DNA of 64,000 bases from the NCBI GenBank assembly GCA_000063505.1, contig CT971583.1, positions 2,263,918-2,327,917 on the forward strand. The letters are read 5' to 3'. The notes below the pieces were generated by a model. That model was not told where the DNA came from and made no database searches. It worked only from the letters and a program-made list of their open reading frames with translations. Positions 1 through 7,747 of the stretch are shown here, one piece after another (within the stretch, counting starts at the first letter, position 1; each line of letters opens with the position of its first letter). A program made the position numbers and the translations under genes. Source of the stretch: Synechococcus sp. WH 7803. GTDB lineage: Bacteria; Cyanobacteriota; Cyanobacteriia; PCC-6307; Cyanobiaceae.

Positions 1-141
1 TACATCGCCGAAGCCACCCGCAGCGGCGACGGGCCCCGCATCCTGCTGGGCTTGATGGTGATGAGCCTGTTTGTGGTGGGGTTCAACCGCCTGCTCTGGC
101 GCCCTCTGTACCGAATCGCGGAACGACGCTTCGCCCTATGA
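1..141 (+). CDS. ABC transporter permease, C-terminal end (partial)
   Basis: This is the last 46 codons of a gene cut by the window edge. The peptide has one hydrophobic helix (LLGLMVMSLFVVGF) followed by a short basic tail (NRLLWRPLYRIAERRFAL), which is typical of the end of a NitT/TauT-type inner-membrane permease. Its TGA stop overlaps the ATG of the downstream ATPase in an ATGA tetranucleotide, so the two are translationally coupled. The permease assignment rests mainly on this linkage and the tail motif. Substrate and full length cannot be seen. Confidence 0.7.
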   Translation, partial: YIAEATRSGDGPRILLGLMVMSLFVVGFNRLLWRPLYRIAERRFAL

Positions 142-1448
142 CCACCCTGCTTTCGCTTCAGAACGTCTACAAAACATTCCCTGCCGCCGATCGCAGTGGA
201 TCGATCACGGTGCTCGACAACATCGATCTGAGCATCGCTCGAGGAGAAGTGGTGGCTCTTCTCGGACGCAGCGGCAGCGGCAAGAGCACCTTGCTGCGGC
301 TCATGGCCGGACTCACCGCACCGAGCAGGGGTCAGGTTCTGCATCACGACACCCCGTTGCGTGGCGTCAATCCCGACGTGGCGATCGTGTTTCAGAGTTT
401 TGCCTTGCTGCCCTGGCTCACGGTTCTGGCCAACACCGGGGTCGGGCTTGAAGCCCGAGGCCTGAAGCCCGAAGAGATCCGCGACCGTTGTTTGGAAGCC
501 CTAAAGAGGGTGGGTCTGGAGGGATTCGCCGAGGCCTATCCCCGGGAACTCAGTGGAGGGATGCGTCAGCGCGTTGGTTTTGCCCGTGCCTTTGTGCTCA
601 ACCCGGAACTCCTCGTTCTGGATGAGCCCTTCAGTGCCCTCGATGTGCTCACAGCCGAAAACCTTCGCCAAGACATTGATCAGCTGTGGGCAACTGGCCA
701 CTTTCCAGCCCAGTCGATGGTGGTGGTCACGCACAGCATTGAAGAGGCTGTGATGCTGAGCGACCGCATCGTGCTGCTGGGAGCCAATCCGGGAACGATC
801 CGCGGTGTGATCAACAATCCCCTGCCCAGGCCGAGGGAGCGAGATGGCAAGAGTTTCAGCGACTTGGTGGAAGAGGTTTATGGCTACATGACCCATCCTG
901 ATGAGGTGATTGCATCCGAAGGCGATCGCCAGAAACCTGCGCCTCCGATCAAGGAGCAGATCACCGCACTTCCGGCCTGCCGGTTGCCCTCACTCAGTGA
1001 TCTGGTCACACTGCTCCCCAAGCACCGAAGCCGCAAGCTTGCCGAACTCGCCTCTGATCTGGGACTGAGCGACGACAGCCTGCTGCCATTGGCAGAAGCT
1101 GGCGTCATCCTTGGATTGCTTGATACCAAGGGGAGTCAGGTGGAACTCACCGGCCTGGGCCGCCAACTGCGTAAGGCCGATTCCAACGGAGAGCGGCAGT
1201 TATTGGCCAAACAACTGCGCGAACGAATCCCCCTGGTGCAAACCGTGGAGCGTCTGCTAACCCGCAACCGGCGCAGTGGCGTGAGTGGCGCCATCATTTT
1301 GGACCTCATGGATGAACACCTCACCACCCCCCAAGTGGATCAAACGTTCCGAACCCTGGTGAGCTGGCTTCGCTTCACGGGAATCGCTCACTACAGCGAC
1401 GACACACAGCGGTTTCAACGTCCTGATGACACAAGCGAACAGGCATGA
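138..1448 (+). CDS. NitT/TauT-type ABC transporter ATPase with AAA-associated C-terminal domain
   Basis: This is the cytoplasmic ATPase of an ABC transporter (436 aa). It has Walker A GRSGSGKST (about residues 43-51), the Q-loop region VFQSFALLPW, signature LSGGMRQR (about 138-145), Walker B LLVLDEPFSALD and the switch histidine in VVTHS. Residues from about 290 onward form an extra domain resembling the AAA-associated C-terminal domain found in nitrate/sulfonate/bicarbonate-type ATPases, so the protein is longer than a plain NrtD/SsuB subunit. It overlaps the permease upstream and the solute-binding protein downstream by 4 nt each. The family is clear. The substrate is unknown, and nitrate is unlikely because the window has a separate MFS nitrate permease. 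Confidence 0.9.
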   Translation: MTTLLSLQNVYKTFPAADRSGSITVLDNIDLSIARGEVVALLGRSGSGKSTLLRLMAGLTAPSRGQVLHHDTPLRGVNPDVAIVFQSFALLPWLTVLANTGVGLEARGLKPEEIRDRCLEALKRVGLEGFAEAYPRELSGGMRQRVGFARAFVLNPELLVLDEPFSALDVLTAENLRQDIDQLWATGHFPAQSMVVVTHSIEEAVMLSDRIVLLGANPGTIRGVINNPLPRPRERDGKSFSDLVEEVYGYMTHPDEVIASEGDRQKPAPPIKEQITALPACRLPSLSDLVTLLPKHRSRKLAELASDLGLSDDSLLPLAEAGVILGLLDTKGSQVELTGLGRQLRKADSNGERQLLAKQLRERIPLVQTVERLLTRNRRSGVSGAIILDLMDEHLTTPQVDQTFRTLVSWLRFTGIAHYSDDTQRFQRPDDTSEQA

Positions 1449-2677
1449 AGCGATCACTCACCCTCTTCGCAGCGCTGGGCCTGCTCAGCGCCTGCAGCGG
1501 CAGTGACGAATCCCGCTCCACCTTGCTCAGAGTCGTGCGCACGTTGCCCGCCAACGAGGTGGTGACGGGGGAGGAAAGCGCACGCGATCGCAAACTGCTG
1601 CGCGATTTTCAAACCAACCTGCGCGCTGTGATCCCCGGACTGCGCATCCAACCCTCCCTTTATTCGGCCACCAGCGTCCAGGCGGAACTGCAACGCCAAA
1701 CCAACAGTGGACTGGGACCCGATCTGGTGATCAGCGACGCCCAAACCATCCAGGCCCTGTTCGCTGCACGCCTACTCGATCCCGTGGCGCTCACGCCGGA
1801 ACAACGCCAAGCCATTCCAGCGGAGCTGCTCACCCGCGTCAGCACAAGCAACGGAACCATCACGGGTTTACCGGTGTCCCAGTACATCCAACTGGCCTGT
1901 TACGACAAACGCAAACTCAAAAGCGCACCGAAAACACTGCGCGAACTCGCCCAGCAAAGCAGTGAGGGCAACATTTTCGGCCTCACCCAAAACTTCGAGA
2001 ATCTCTATTGGAGTGTGGGCAGCTACGGCGCGGGAAAGGCATTGATCAGTTCCCTGCGTGGGGAGACACCGACAACACAGGATGTGAACCAGCTGGTGCA
2101 ATGGCTCACCTGGCTGCGAGCAGCCAGCTTTCAGCAGAACGTTCTATTCATGAACGACCAGGCCACACTCAGGCAACAACTAATCAAAGGCAATCTGCAC
2201 TGGATCAGCTGTTGGAGCACCCAGCTGCCCCAACTGCGCGAGGCCTTGAAAGACAATCTCGGCGTTGGGCTCCTACCAGCAGGGCCAGCAGGAAAAGCCA
2301 CACCGGTGAGCCGACTGCAGGTGTGGGGACTCGGACGCAATTCCAGCCATCAACAACGGCTCAAAAGCGAAGAACTGATGCAATTCATCGTTCTTCCCTG
2401 GGCCCAGAAAACATGGGCCCTGCGTTACCGCACCTCCTACCCGGTGAATCCAGCCGCGGCACAGATCATCAATCGCGAAATCCCTGGAACCCAAGACCTT
2501 TATCTGAGCACCGATCAGGAGGATGTGCGCATTGGCGATGAAATTCAAGCCGCACTCAATCAAGATCCGAAACTTGAGCAAGCAATGCAATCCACACTGA
2601 ATCATGTGATTTTTGGCACTGAAACCCCAAGCCAAGCCGCCGCAACACTGAACACCAAACTGGGACCGTCGTCATGA
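1445..2677 (+). CDS. Extracellular solute-binding lipoprotein (family 1-like), copy 1
   Basis: This is a 410-aa predicted lipoprotein. Its short basic n-region and hydrophobic stretch end in the lipobox LLSAC, with the lipidated Cys at residue 17. The mature part reads like a family 1 periplasmic binding protein (GLGPDLVISDAQ, then ACYDKRKLKSAPKTLREL). It is not NrtA/SsuA-like, which is unusual beside a NitT/TauT ATPase. It overlaps both the ATPase and the MscS gene by ATGA. It is clearly paralogous to the lipoprotein at 10549-11805: shared blocks include GPDLV-(I/L)-(S/T)DAQ, APKTL/PPKTL, LVQWLTWL/ITGWLTWL and HWISC/DWISC. The ligand is unknown. Confidence 0.85.
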   Translation: MKRSLTLFAALGLLSACSGSDESRSTLLRVVRTLPANEVVTGEESARDRKLLRDFQTNLRAVIPGLRIQPSLYSATSVQAELQRQTNSGLGPDLVISDAQTIQALFAARLLDPVALTPEQRQAIPAELLTRVSTSNGTITGLPVSQYIQLACYDKRKLKSAPKTLRELAQQSSEGNIFGLTQNFENLYWSVGSYGAGKALISSLRGETPTTQDVNQLVQWLTWLRAASFQQNVLFMNDQATLRQQLIKGNLHWISCWSTQLPQLREALKDNLGVGLLPAGPAGKATPVSRLQVWGLGRNSSHQQRLKSEELMQFIVLPWAQKTWALRYRTSYPVNPAAAQIINREIPGTQDLYLSTDQEDVRIGDEIQAALNQDPKLEQAMQSTLNHVIFGTETPSQAAATLNTKLGPSS

Positions 2678-4026
2678 GCATCACCCCACTGCTTCTAACG
2701 GTGTCCCCCCGCGACATCCTCGTGGAGATGCTGAGCTGGCTGGCCTTTCTGCAGCGCTGGTCGGTGCTGTCCCAACTGCTTGTGCTGGCCGTGATCGTGC
2801 TTGTGGCACGCACACGCAGCCTCCAACTCCAACTCAATCGCTACCGCCTGCATCAACAGGTGCCAGAAGCGATCCGTGTTCTGCTCGGTCCTGCACTGGT
2901 CTTGATCCTTGCGGCTGTCTTTGCCGCATGCCAGGCACCCTTCGGACTCTTGCGCTATTTCGGGCTGCTCTGGCTGGGCTGGAATCTGTTTACGCCCTTG
3001 AAATTACTGGTTCAACGTGTCAAGCCACAGTTCCCGATCGAAGAGCTTGAAAGCACATTGTTCAAACCGATCTATGTGATTACAGCCACCGTTTCGATGC
3101 TCAGTCTGCTCGGTAGCCGCGAAAATCTCGCACGGGTTGGCATCGCCAACCTTTTTGGCGTTGAGATCACCTTGGGCAAGGTATACACAGCGATCGTGGC
3201 GATTTATCTGGTCGTTACGATTGCATCGCGACCTGCCGCAGTGATGGCCTGGGCCAGCGGCACGATCTTCGGGGTGCGTCAACAAAACAGGCGTGGCCTG
3301 GAATTGCTGTTCCGCTACAGCGTGATCGCCATCGGCATCGTGAGTGTGGCGTACTACATCGGCATCAACGGCAATGCATTCATCGCCATCGCCGGTGGTT
3401 TATCGGTGGGGATCGGTTTCGGAATCAAGGAAATCATCTCCAATTTCATCAGCAGCATCTGGTTGCTGTTTGAAGGCTCCGTGCGCCCAGGTGAAATCCT
3501 GATGATCAATGGAGATCCCTGCACCGTGCGCAAGCTCGGCCTCAGGGCAACACAGCTGAGGCGTGGCCGTGACGGCGCCGAACTGCTGATCCCGAATCAG
3601 ACCTTCTTCACGCAGGAAGCAGCGTCTTATACCGCGGCTGAAACGGCACGTCGCGACAGCGTGGTCGTCGGCGCTGCCTATGACCACGATCCTGATCAGG
3701 TGATTGCGCTGCTGCTCGCGATTGCAGAAGACCACCCCAAAGTGAAGCCCTACCCGCCAGCGTCGGCTTTCGTGACGGACTTTGCCGATTCGTCGATCAA
3801 CTACAAAGTGCTCTTCTGGGTGGCCAACCCCCTTGATGCCTTCGCTGTGGGCAGTGATCTGCGCAGGGAGATCTGGAAACGTTTCGAGAAAGAAGGAATC
3901 ACCATCCCCTTCCCCCAACGCCAGGTGTATCCCATGCAATGGCCACCGAGCCTGCAACAGAGCCACAACAGCCAACCCACTCCTGATCAGCCAACACCAG
4001 GCCAGGAGCCAAGGAACGCCAGCTAA
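2674..4026 (+). CDS. MscS-family mechanosensitive channel, copy 1
   Basis: This is a 450-aa integral membrane protein with several N-terminal transmembrane helices. The MscS pore helix lies at about residues 235-265 (GGLSVGIGFG at 241-250, followed by NFISSIWLLFEG). A beta-domain follows (SVRPGEILMINGDPCTV, then AELLIPNQTFF), ending in the cytoplasmic cage domain. MscS channels normally open under membrane tension to release osmolytes. The gene starts inside the stop of the lipoprotein gene (ATGA), so the channel and binding protein are probably made together. A paralogous channel sits in the same arrangement at 11802-13076. Whether the lipoprotein acts on the channel is inference. Confidence 0.9.
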   Translation: MSITPLLLTVSPRDILVEMLSWLAFLQRWSVLSQLLVLAVIVLVARTRSLQLQLNRYRLHQQVPEAIRVLLGPALVLILAAVFAACQAPFGLLRYFGLLWLGWNLFTPLKLLVQRVKPQFPIEELESTLFKPIYVITATVSMLSLLGSRENLARVGIANLFGVEITLGKVYTAIVAIYLVVTIASRPAAVMAWASGTIFGVRQQNRRGLELLFRYSVIAIGIVSVAYYIGINGNAFIAIAGGLSVGIGFGIKEIISNFISSIWLLFEGSVRPGEILMINGDPCTVRKLGLRATQLRRGRDGAELLIPNQTFFTQEAASYTAAETARRDSVVVGAAYDHDPDQVIALLLAIAEDHPKVKPYPPASAFVTDFADSSINYKVLFWVANPLDAFAVGSDLRREIWKRFEKEGITIPFPQRQVYPMQWPPSLQQSHNSQPTPDQPTPGQEPRNAS

Positions 4027-4104
4027 AATCTCGGGCCTTGACGCACTAGACCCATCCAGGATTTTCAAAACTTCAGGGAGCTCACGACAACCGCCGTCAA
4101 TCGC

Positions 4105-5169
4105 GTGGGGTTTCTGCAAACCAACACTGGCCTTGTCGTTGGAACCCTGACGTTGATCGCGGCCTGGTTTCTGCTGAATGTCCTAGGCCGACACGGGCGC
4201 AACATCGGCAGTCTGATCACACGCAGCCTGAGGCGACCGCTACTCATCGGTCTTGGCGTGTCGCTCTATAGCACTTGGATCACCCATTGGATCGATAAGC
4301 GCATCGATGTGGTGGATCAGCTCACACTGAAGCGCCTCTCCGCCACGCTGCTGATCATCACCATCAGCTGGGCGACCCTCAATGTGGGACACGCCATTCT
4401 CCAATCGGGGTCGATGCGGCGCTGGATCCAGATGGATGACGAGCAAGACGAAGCCATGCTCATCAATCTGCTGGGGCGCCTCTTCACGATTCTCACGTTG
4501 CTGATCACCACAGCAGCGATGATGGTGAACCTCGGTATCCCCTCAGCCGCCATCGCCACCTTGCTGGGAGGTGCTGGGATTGGCTTCACCTTTGCCACGC
4601 AGCAAATCAGCCAGAATTTTCTCTCCGGCTTCATGCTCTTCTTCAATCGCCCGTTCAAAGAAGGGGATTGGATCAACGTCGACGAGCTGCAAGGAACCGT
4701 GGAATCGATTGGCTGGTATTACACAAGAATTCGCACATTTGATCGCAGGCCCCTCAATATCCCCAACTCGATTTTTGCCACGAAACCAATTGAAAACCCC
4801 GGCCAGATGTACAACCGGCGCATTCTGGCCAACATCTCCCTACGCTATGAAGATATCAGCAAAATCGCTGGAATCACTGACAAAGTCAGGGAGCATCTGA
4901 AGCAACACCCCCACATCGATCAGAAACAGATCATTCTCGTGAATTTCAACCAGTGGGATGCTTCATCCATCAACATGATGGTGTATTGCTTTACCAAAAC
5001 AACAGTCTGGGCGGAATGGCTCAACATTCAACAGGCGATCTTCCTTGATATCGCTGGCATCGTGCAGGGAAGCGGCGCTGATTTCGCCTTCAATTGCATG
5101 ACTCTCTATCCAGCATCGTCCAGCAATCCAAACCAAGTGACTCAATTGTTGTCGCCAGATGCCTCGTGA
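4105..5169 (+). CDS. MscS-family mechanosensitive channel, second type
   Basis: This 354-aa membrane protein has about four N-terminal helices, a Gly/Ala-rich pore helix (LLGGAGIGFTFATQQ), then FLSGFMLFFNRPFKEGDWI and a C-terminal cage domain (LANISLRYEDISKIAGI). It differs from the 2674-4026 channel and belongs to the ordinary small-conductance class. The start is uncertain. The first canonical codon is GTG at 4105, which lacks a clear ribosome-binding site. The frame is open back to the stop at 4039-4041 and reads protein-like (FQNFRELTTTAVNR), with an AGGGAG at 4075-4080, so translation may begin upstream at a non-standard codon. Confidence 0.85.
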   Translation: MGFLQTNTGLVVGTLTLIAAWFLLNVLGRHGRNIGSLITRSLRRPLLIGLGVSLYSTWITHWIDKRIDVVDQLTLKRLSATLLIITISWATLNVGHAILQSGSMRRWIQMDDEQDEAMLINLLGRLFTILTLLITTAAMMVNLGIPSAAIATLLGGAGIGFTFATQQISQNFLSGFMLFFNRPFKEGDWINVDELQGTVESIGWYYTRIRTFDRRPLNIPNSIFATKPIENPGQMYNRRILANISLRYEDISKIAGITDKVREHLKQHPHIDQKQIILVNFNQWDASSINMMVYCFTKTTVWAEWLNIQQAIFLDIAGIVQGSGADFAFNCMTLYPASSSNPNQVTQLLSPDAS

Positions 5170-5183
5170 ATCAGGCCGGGGGG

Positions 5184-5972
5184 TCAACTCGACGCTGAGG
5201 TGTAAAAGCGCAGAGCAAACAACCAGAAAGCCCTCGCCGCGGCAAAGAACAGCAGCGCCAGCACCATGCCAGCGACGAGCATCGGTGCGGCAGCTTCACC
5301 GAGCAGCACCTGGGCGGGAACTGTGGTGAGAAACGCCACCGGCAGCACCAGGGTGAACAGCAGGCGCAGGGCCGGCGGATAGGCATTGAGGGGGTAGCGC
5401 CCAGAAACCAGCAGGGCCCGCAACACCTCAGTGGCATTCCAGGTTTTGACAAACCAGATGCTGGTGGCCGCGATCAGAAACCAAAGCGAATAAAGAATCA
5501 AGCCACCGGCCAGCAGCATCACAACCACGATGAGCAAGGAGGCCGGCGTGAGCACCACACCGGCCTGATGGCTGCCCCAGGCCAAAAGCCCGAGCCCCAG
5601 ACCAATCTCCGGCAGCCCCGCCGGCGACAGCGTGCGCAGCGACAGCCAGAACTGACTGTCGATCGGCTTGAGCAGCACAAAATCGAGGGTGCCCTCGCGC
5701 ACATGGGTGACGATCGCTCCCAGGTTCGGGCGCAACCAGGTGGTGGCCATGCCGTCGAACACCGTGTAGAGCCCCTGCACCATCAAGGCCTGGGCCCAGC
5801 TCCAGCCCCCCAGGGTCTGATCCGGGCCATAGAAGAGCGAGAGCAGAAACAAGCTGCCGCTGAGGCTCATCGCCACCGCCAGCAGCTCGATCAGCACGTT
5901 GGCCTGGTATTCCAGCTGCGTGGCCAGGGCCGTCCCCCAGAAGCGACGCAGGGTTCGCCAGTAGCGCCCCAT
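5184..5972 (-). CDS. ABC-2 family transporter permease, second subunit
   Basis: This 262-aa inner-membrane protein has about six hydrophobic segments and the ABC-2 (daunorubicin-resistance-like, ABC2_membrane_6) pattern. Near the N-terminus it has MGRYWRTLRRFWGTALATQL, and further on GTLDFVLLKPIDSQFW, a motif that recurs in this family. The frame is open upstream to 6143, but the start is taken at 5972: there the ATG overlaps the TGA of the partner permease (TGATG), and the upstream extension would run inside that gene. It forms an operon with 5972-6769 and 6769-7743. The substrate cannot be read from the sequence. Confidence 0.85.
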   Translation of the reverse strand: MGRYWRTLRRFWGTALATQLEYQANVLIELLAVAMSLSGSLFLLSLFYGPDQTLGGWSWAQALMVQGLYTVFDGMATTWLRPNLGAIVTHVREGTLDFVLLKPIDSQFWLSLRTLSPAGLPEIGLGLGLLAWGSHQAGVVLTPASLLIVVVMLLAGGLILYSLWFLIAATSIWFVKTWNATEVLRALLVSGRYPLNAYPPALRLLFTLVLPVAFLTTVPAQVLLGEAAAPMLVAGMVLALLFFAAARAFWLFALRFYTSASS

Positions 5973-6769
5973 CAGGCCCCCATGGCGCTGTAATGGCGCA
6001 CCCCGGCCCGCCAGAGCAGCAGCACCACCGGTAACAACAACGCGATCCAGGCCAGTTGCGCCCCAAAACCCGCCAGCAGATCCACCGGCTGACCCGCCAA
6101 CACCCGCGCCGGGAAATCGATCAAATAGGGGAACGGGGTCCACTGGGCCCAGGCCCGCACCGCCGGCGGGAAGGCCGTGAGCGGCGCCAACAAGCCCGAA
6201 AGAAACAGAAAGGGGATGAACTGCAGCCGCTCCAGGGCACTGGCCTTCTCACTCCAGAAGCACAGAGCTGCAATCAGGCTCTGGAACAGAAAGGCGATCG
6301 CAAAAGCCATCCAGATAGCCAGCCAGGCCAGCAGGAAGCCCCCCAACGACGGCAACCAGAAGGCTTGCGGCTGCACTGCAAAGAACACGGCAGCGATCAG
6401 AGCGGCAAAAGGCAAACGGGTGAGCTGTTCCCCGAGGTGCGCCGCCACATAGCGCCAGAGCGGGTGCAGCGGTTGCAACAGGTAGGGCGAAAGCCGACCG
6501 CTCAGAGCATCCTCCTCAAAGTCGTACACCACCCAAACCACCGAAAACTGGCGCACCAGAAAGGCACTGAGGAAATAGCGATCGAGGGCCACGCCATCGA
6601 GACCCAGCCCTGAACGCGCGTCGCTACCGCTCCAGACGCTGAGCATGATGAATGGCAAGACTCCGGAGAGCGCCCAGAGGGCGATCTCGGCGCGGTACTC
6701 GAGCATGTGGGCGTATTGGCAACCCAGCAGCACGCGGATGATCCGCCGATTCAGCCCGAAGATCCGCAT
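5972..6769 (-). CDS. ABC-2 family transporter permease, first subunit
   Basis: This 265-aa membrane protein has about six transmembrane segments and belongs to the same ABC-2 class as its neighbour. It starts MRIFGLNRRIIRVLLG, with CQYAHMLEYRAEIALWALSG in the first helix region. The LSGRLSPYLLQPLHPLW segment is the counterpart of the LKPID motif in the second permease. The start overlaps the end of the ATPase gene by one base, so ATPase, permease and permease are transcribed and translated as a unit. The pair probably forms a heterodimeric export channel. The cargo is unknown. Confidence 0.85.
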   Translation of the reverse strand: MRIFGLNRRIIRVLLGCQYAHMLEYRAEIALWALSGVLPFIMLSVWSGSDARSGLGLDGVALDRYFLSAFLVRQFSVVWVVYDFEEDALSGRLSPYLLQPLHPLWRYVAAHLGEQLTRLPFAALIAAVFFAVQPQAFWLPSLGGFLLAWLAIWMAFAIAFLFQSLIAALCFWSEKASALERLQFIPFLFLSGLLAPLTAFPPAVRAWAQWTPFPYLIDFPARVLAGQPVDLLAGFGAQLAWIALLLPVVLLLWRAGVRHYSAMGA

Positions 6770-7743
6770 CAGACGCGCCCCTGCCGGAACAACCCACCGA
6801 TGAGCTCCTCAATCGGTGGATCGGTGACATCCAAATCGCGCACCGCAAAGCGCTCGAGCAGCTGGGCCACCACTGCGGTGAGCTCATCCCTTGCAACCAG
6901 CAGCCGCACATCACAGCCATCGATCAGCTCCAGCCGCCCCAAACCCGCGAACACCGCGGGATCAACAGGAGATTCCAACTCCAGCCGCACCTCCCGTTCC
7001 GGCGCCAGCTGCTCAGCAAGGGAGGCCAGCGGCCCATCGTGAAACAGGCGTCCCTGGTGGATCAGCAGCACCCGGGGGCATAGGGCCGTGATGTCGGCCA
7101 TGTAATGGCTGGTGAGCAGCACAGTGGCCCCCGTGCGGCGGTTGTAGTCCGCCAGGAATGTGCGCACCCTGGCCTGGGCATTCACATCCAGGCCCAGCGT
7201 GGGTTCATCGAGAAACAGCACCTCCGGCTCGTGCAGGAGCGCCGCCAGGAGTTCGGCCTTCATCCGCTGACCGAGGGAGAGCTTGCGCACCGGGCGAGTG
7301 AGCTCCTCCCCCAGCTCGAGCAGATCAGCCAGCTCGCTGATCCGCCGCCGGGCCACGCCATCGGGGATGCCGTACACCGCCGCATTCACCCGCAACGAAT
7401 CCATCGGCGGCAGGTCCCAGAGCAGCTGCTGCTTCTGGCCCATCACCAGAGTGATCCGGCGCAGGAACTCCGCCTGACGGCGCTGCGGACTGAAGCCCGC
7501 CACCTGCACCTCCCCAGTGCTGGGGTGGATCAAGCCGCAGAGCATCTTCAAGGTGGTGGTTTTGCCAGCGCCGTTGGCGCCAAGAAAGCCCACCATCTCG
7601 CCGGGCTCGATCCGGAAGGACACGTTTTGCACCGCCGTCACGTCCCGGGTGCGGCGGTGGACGAAATGGCGCAGGGTTCCAGCCAAGCCGGGCTGCTTCT
7701 CGGCAACCCGGTAGGTCTTGCTCAGCCCCTCAACTTGAATCAC
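6769..7743 (-). CDS. ABC-2 type exporter ATPase
   Basis: This is a 324-aa cytoplasmic ATPase for the two ABC-2 permeases. It has Walker A GANGAGKTT (residues 55-63), Q-loop LVMGQKQQLLWDLPP, signature LSLGQRMKAEL, Walker B VLFLDEPTLGLD and H-loop LLTSHYM. The C-terminal 100 residues form the regulatory extension usual in DrrA/NodI-type ATPases. The signature reads LSLGQ rather than LSGGQ, which is common in this subfamily. It is the first gene of the minus-strand operon and lies just downstream of valS (4 nt gap), so it may be co-transcribed with valS. Confidence 0.9.
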   Translation of the reverse strand: MIQVEGLSKTYRVAEKQPGLAGTLRHFVHRRTRDVTAVQNVSFRIEPGEMVGFLGANGAGKTTTLKMLCGLIHPSTGEVQVAGFSPQRRQAEFLRRITLVMGQKQQLLWDLPPMDSLRVNAAVYGIPDGVARRRISELADLLELGEELTRPVRKLSLGQRMKAELLAALLHEPEVLFLDEPTLGLDVNAQARVRTFLADYNRRTGATVLLTSHYMADITALCPRVLLIHQGRLFHDGPLASLAEQLAPEREVRLELESPVDPAVFAGLGRLELIDGCDVRLLVARDELTAVVAQLLERFAVRDLDVTDPPIEELIGGLFRQGRV

Positions 7744-7747
7744 GTCA

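Noticed and set aside
501-896. 131-codon minus-strand frame inside the ABC ATPase gene
   Set aside because: It is antisense to a gene with clear Walker and signature motifs and has no motif of its own.
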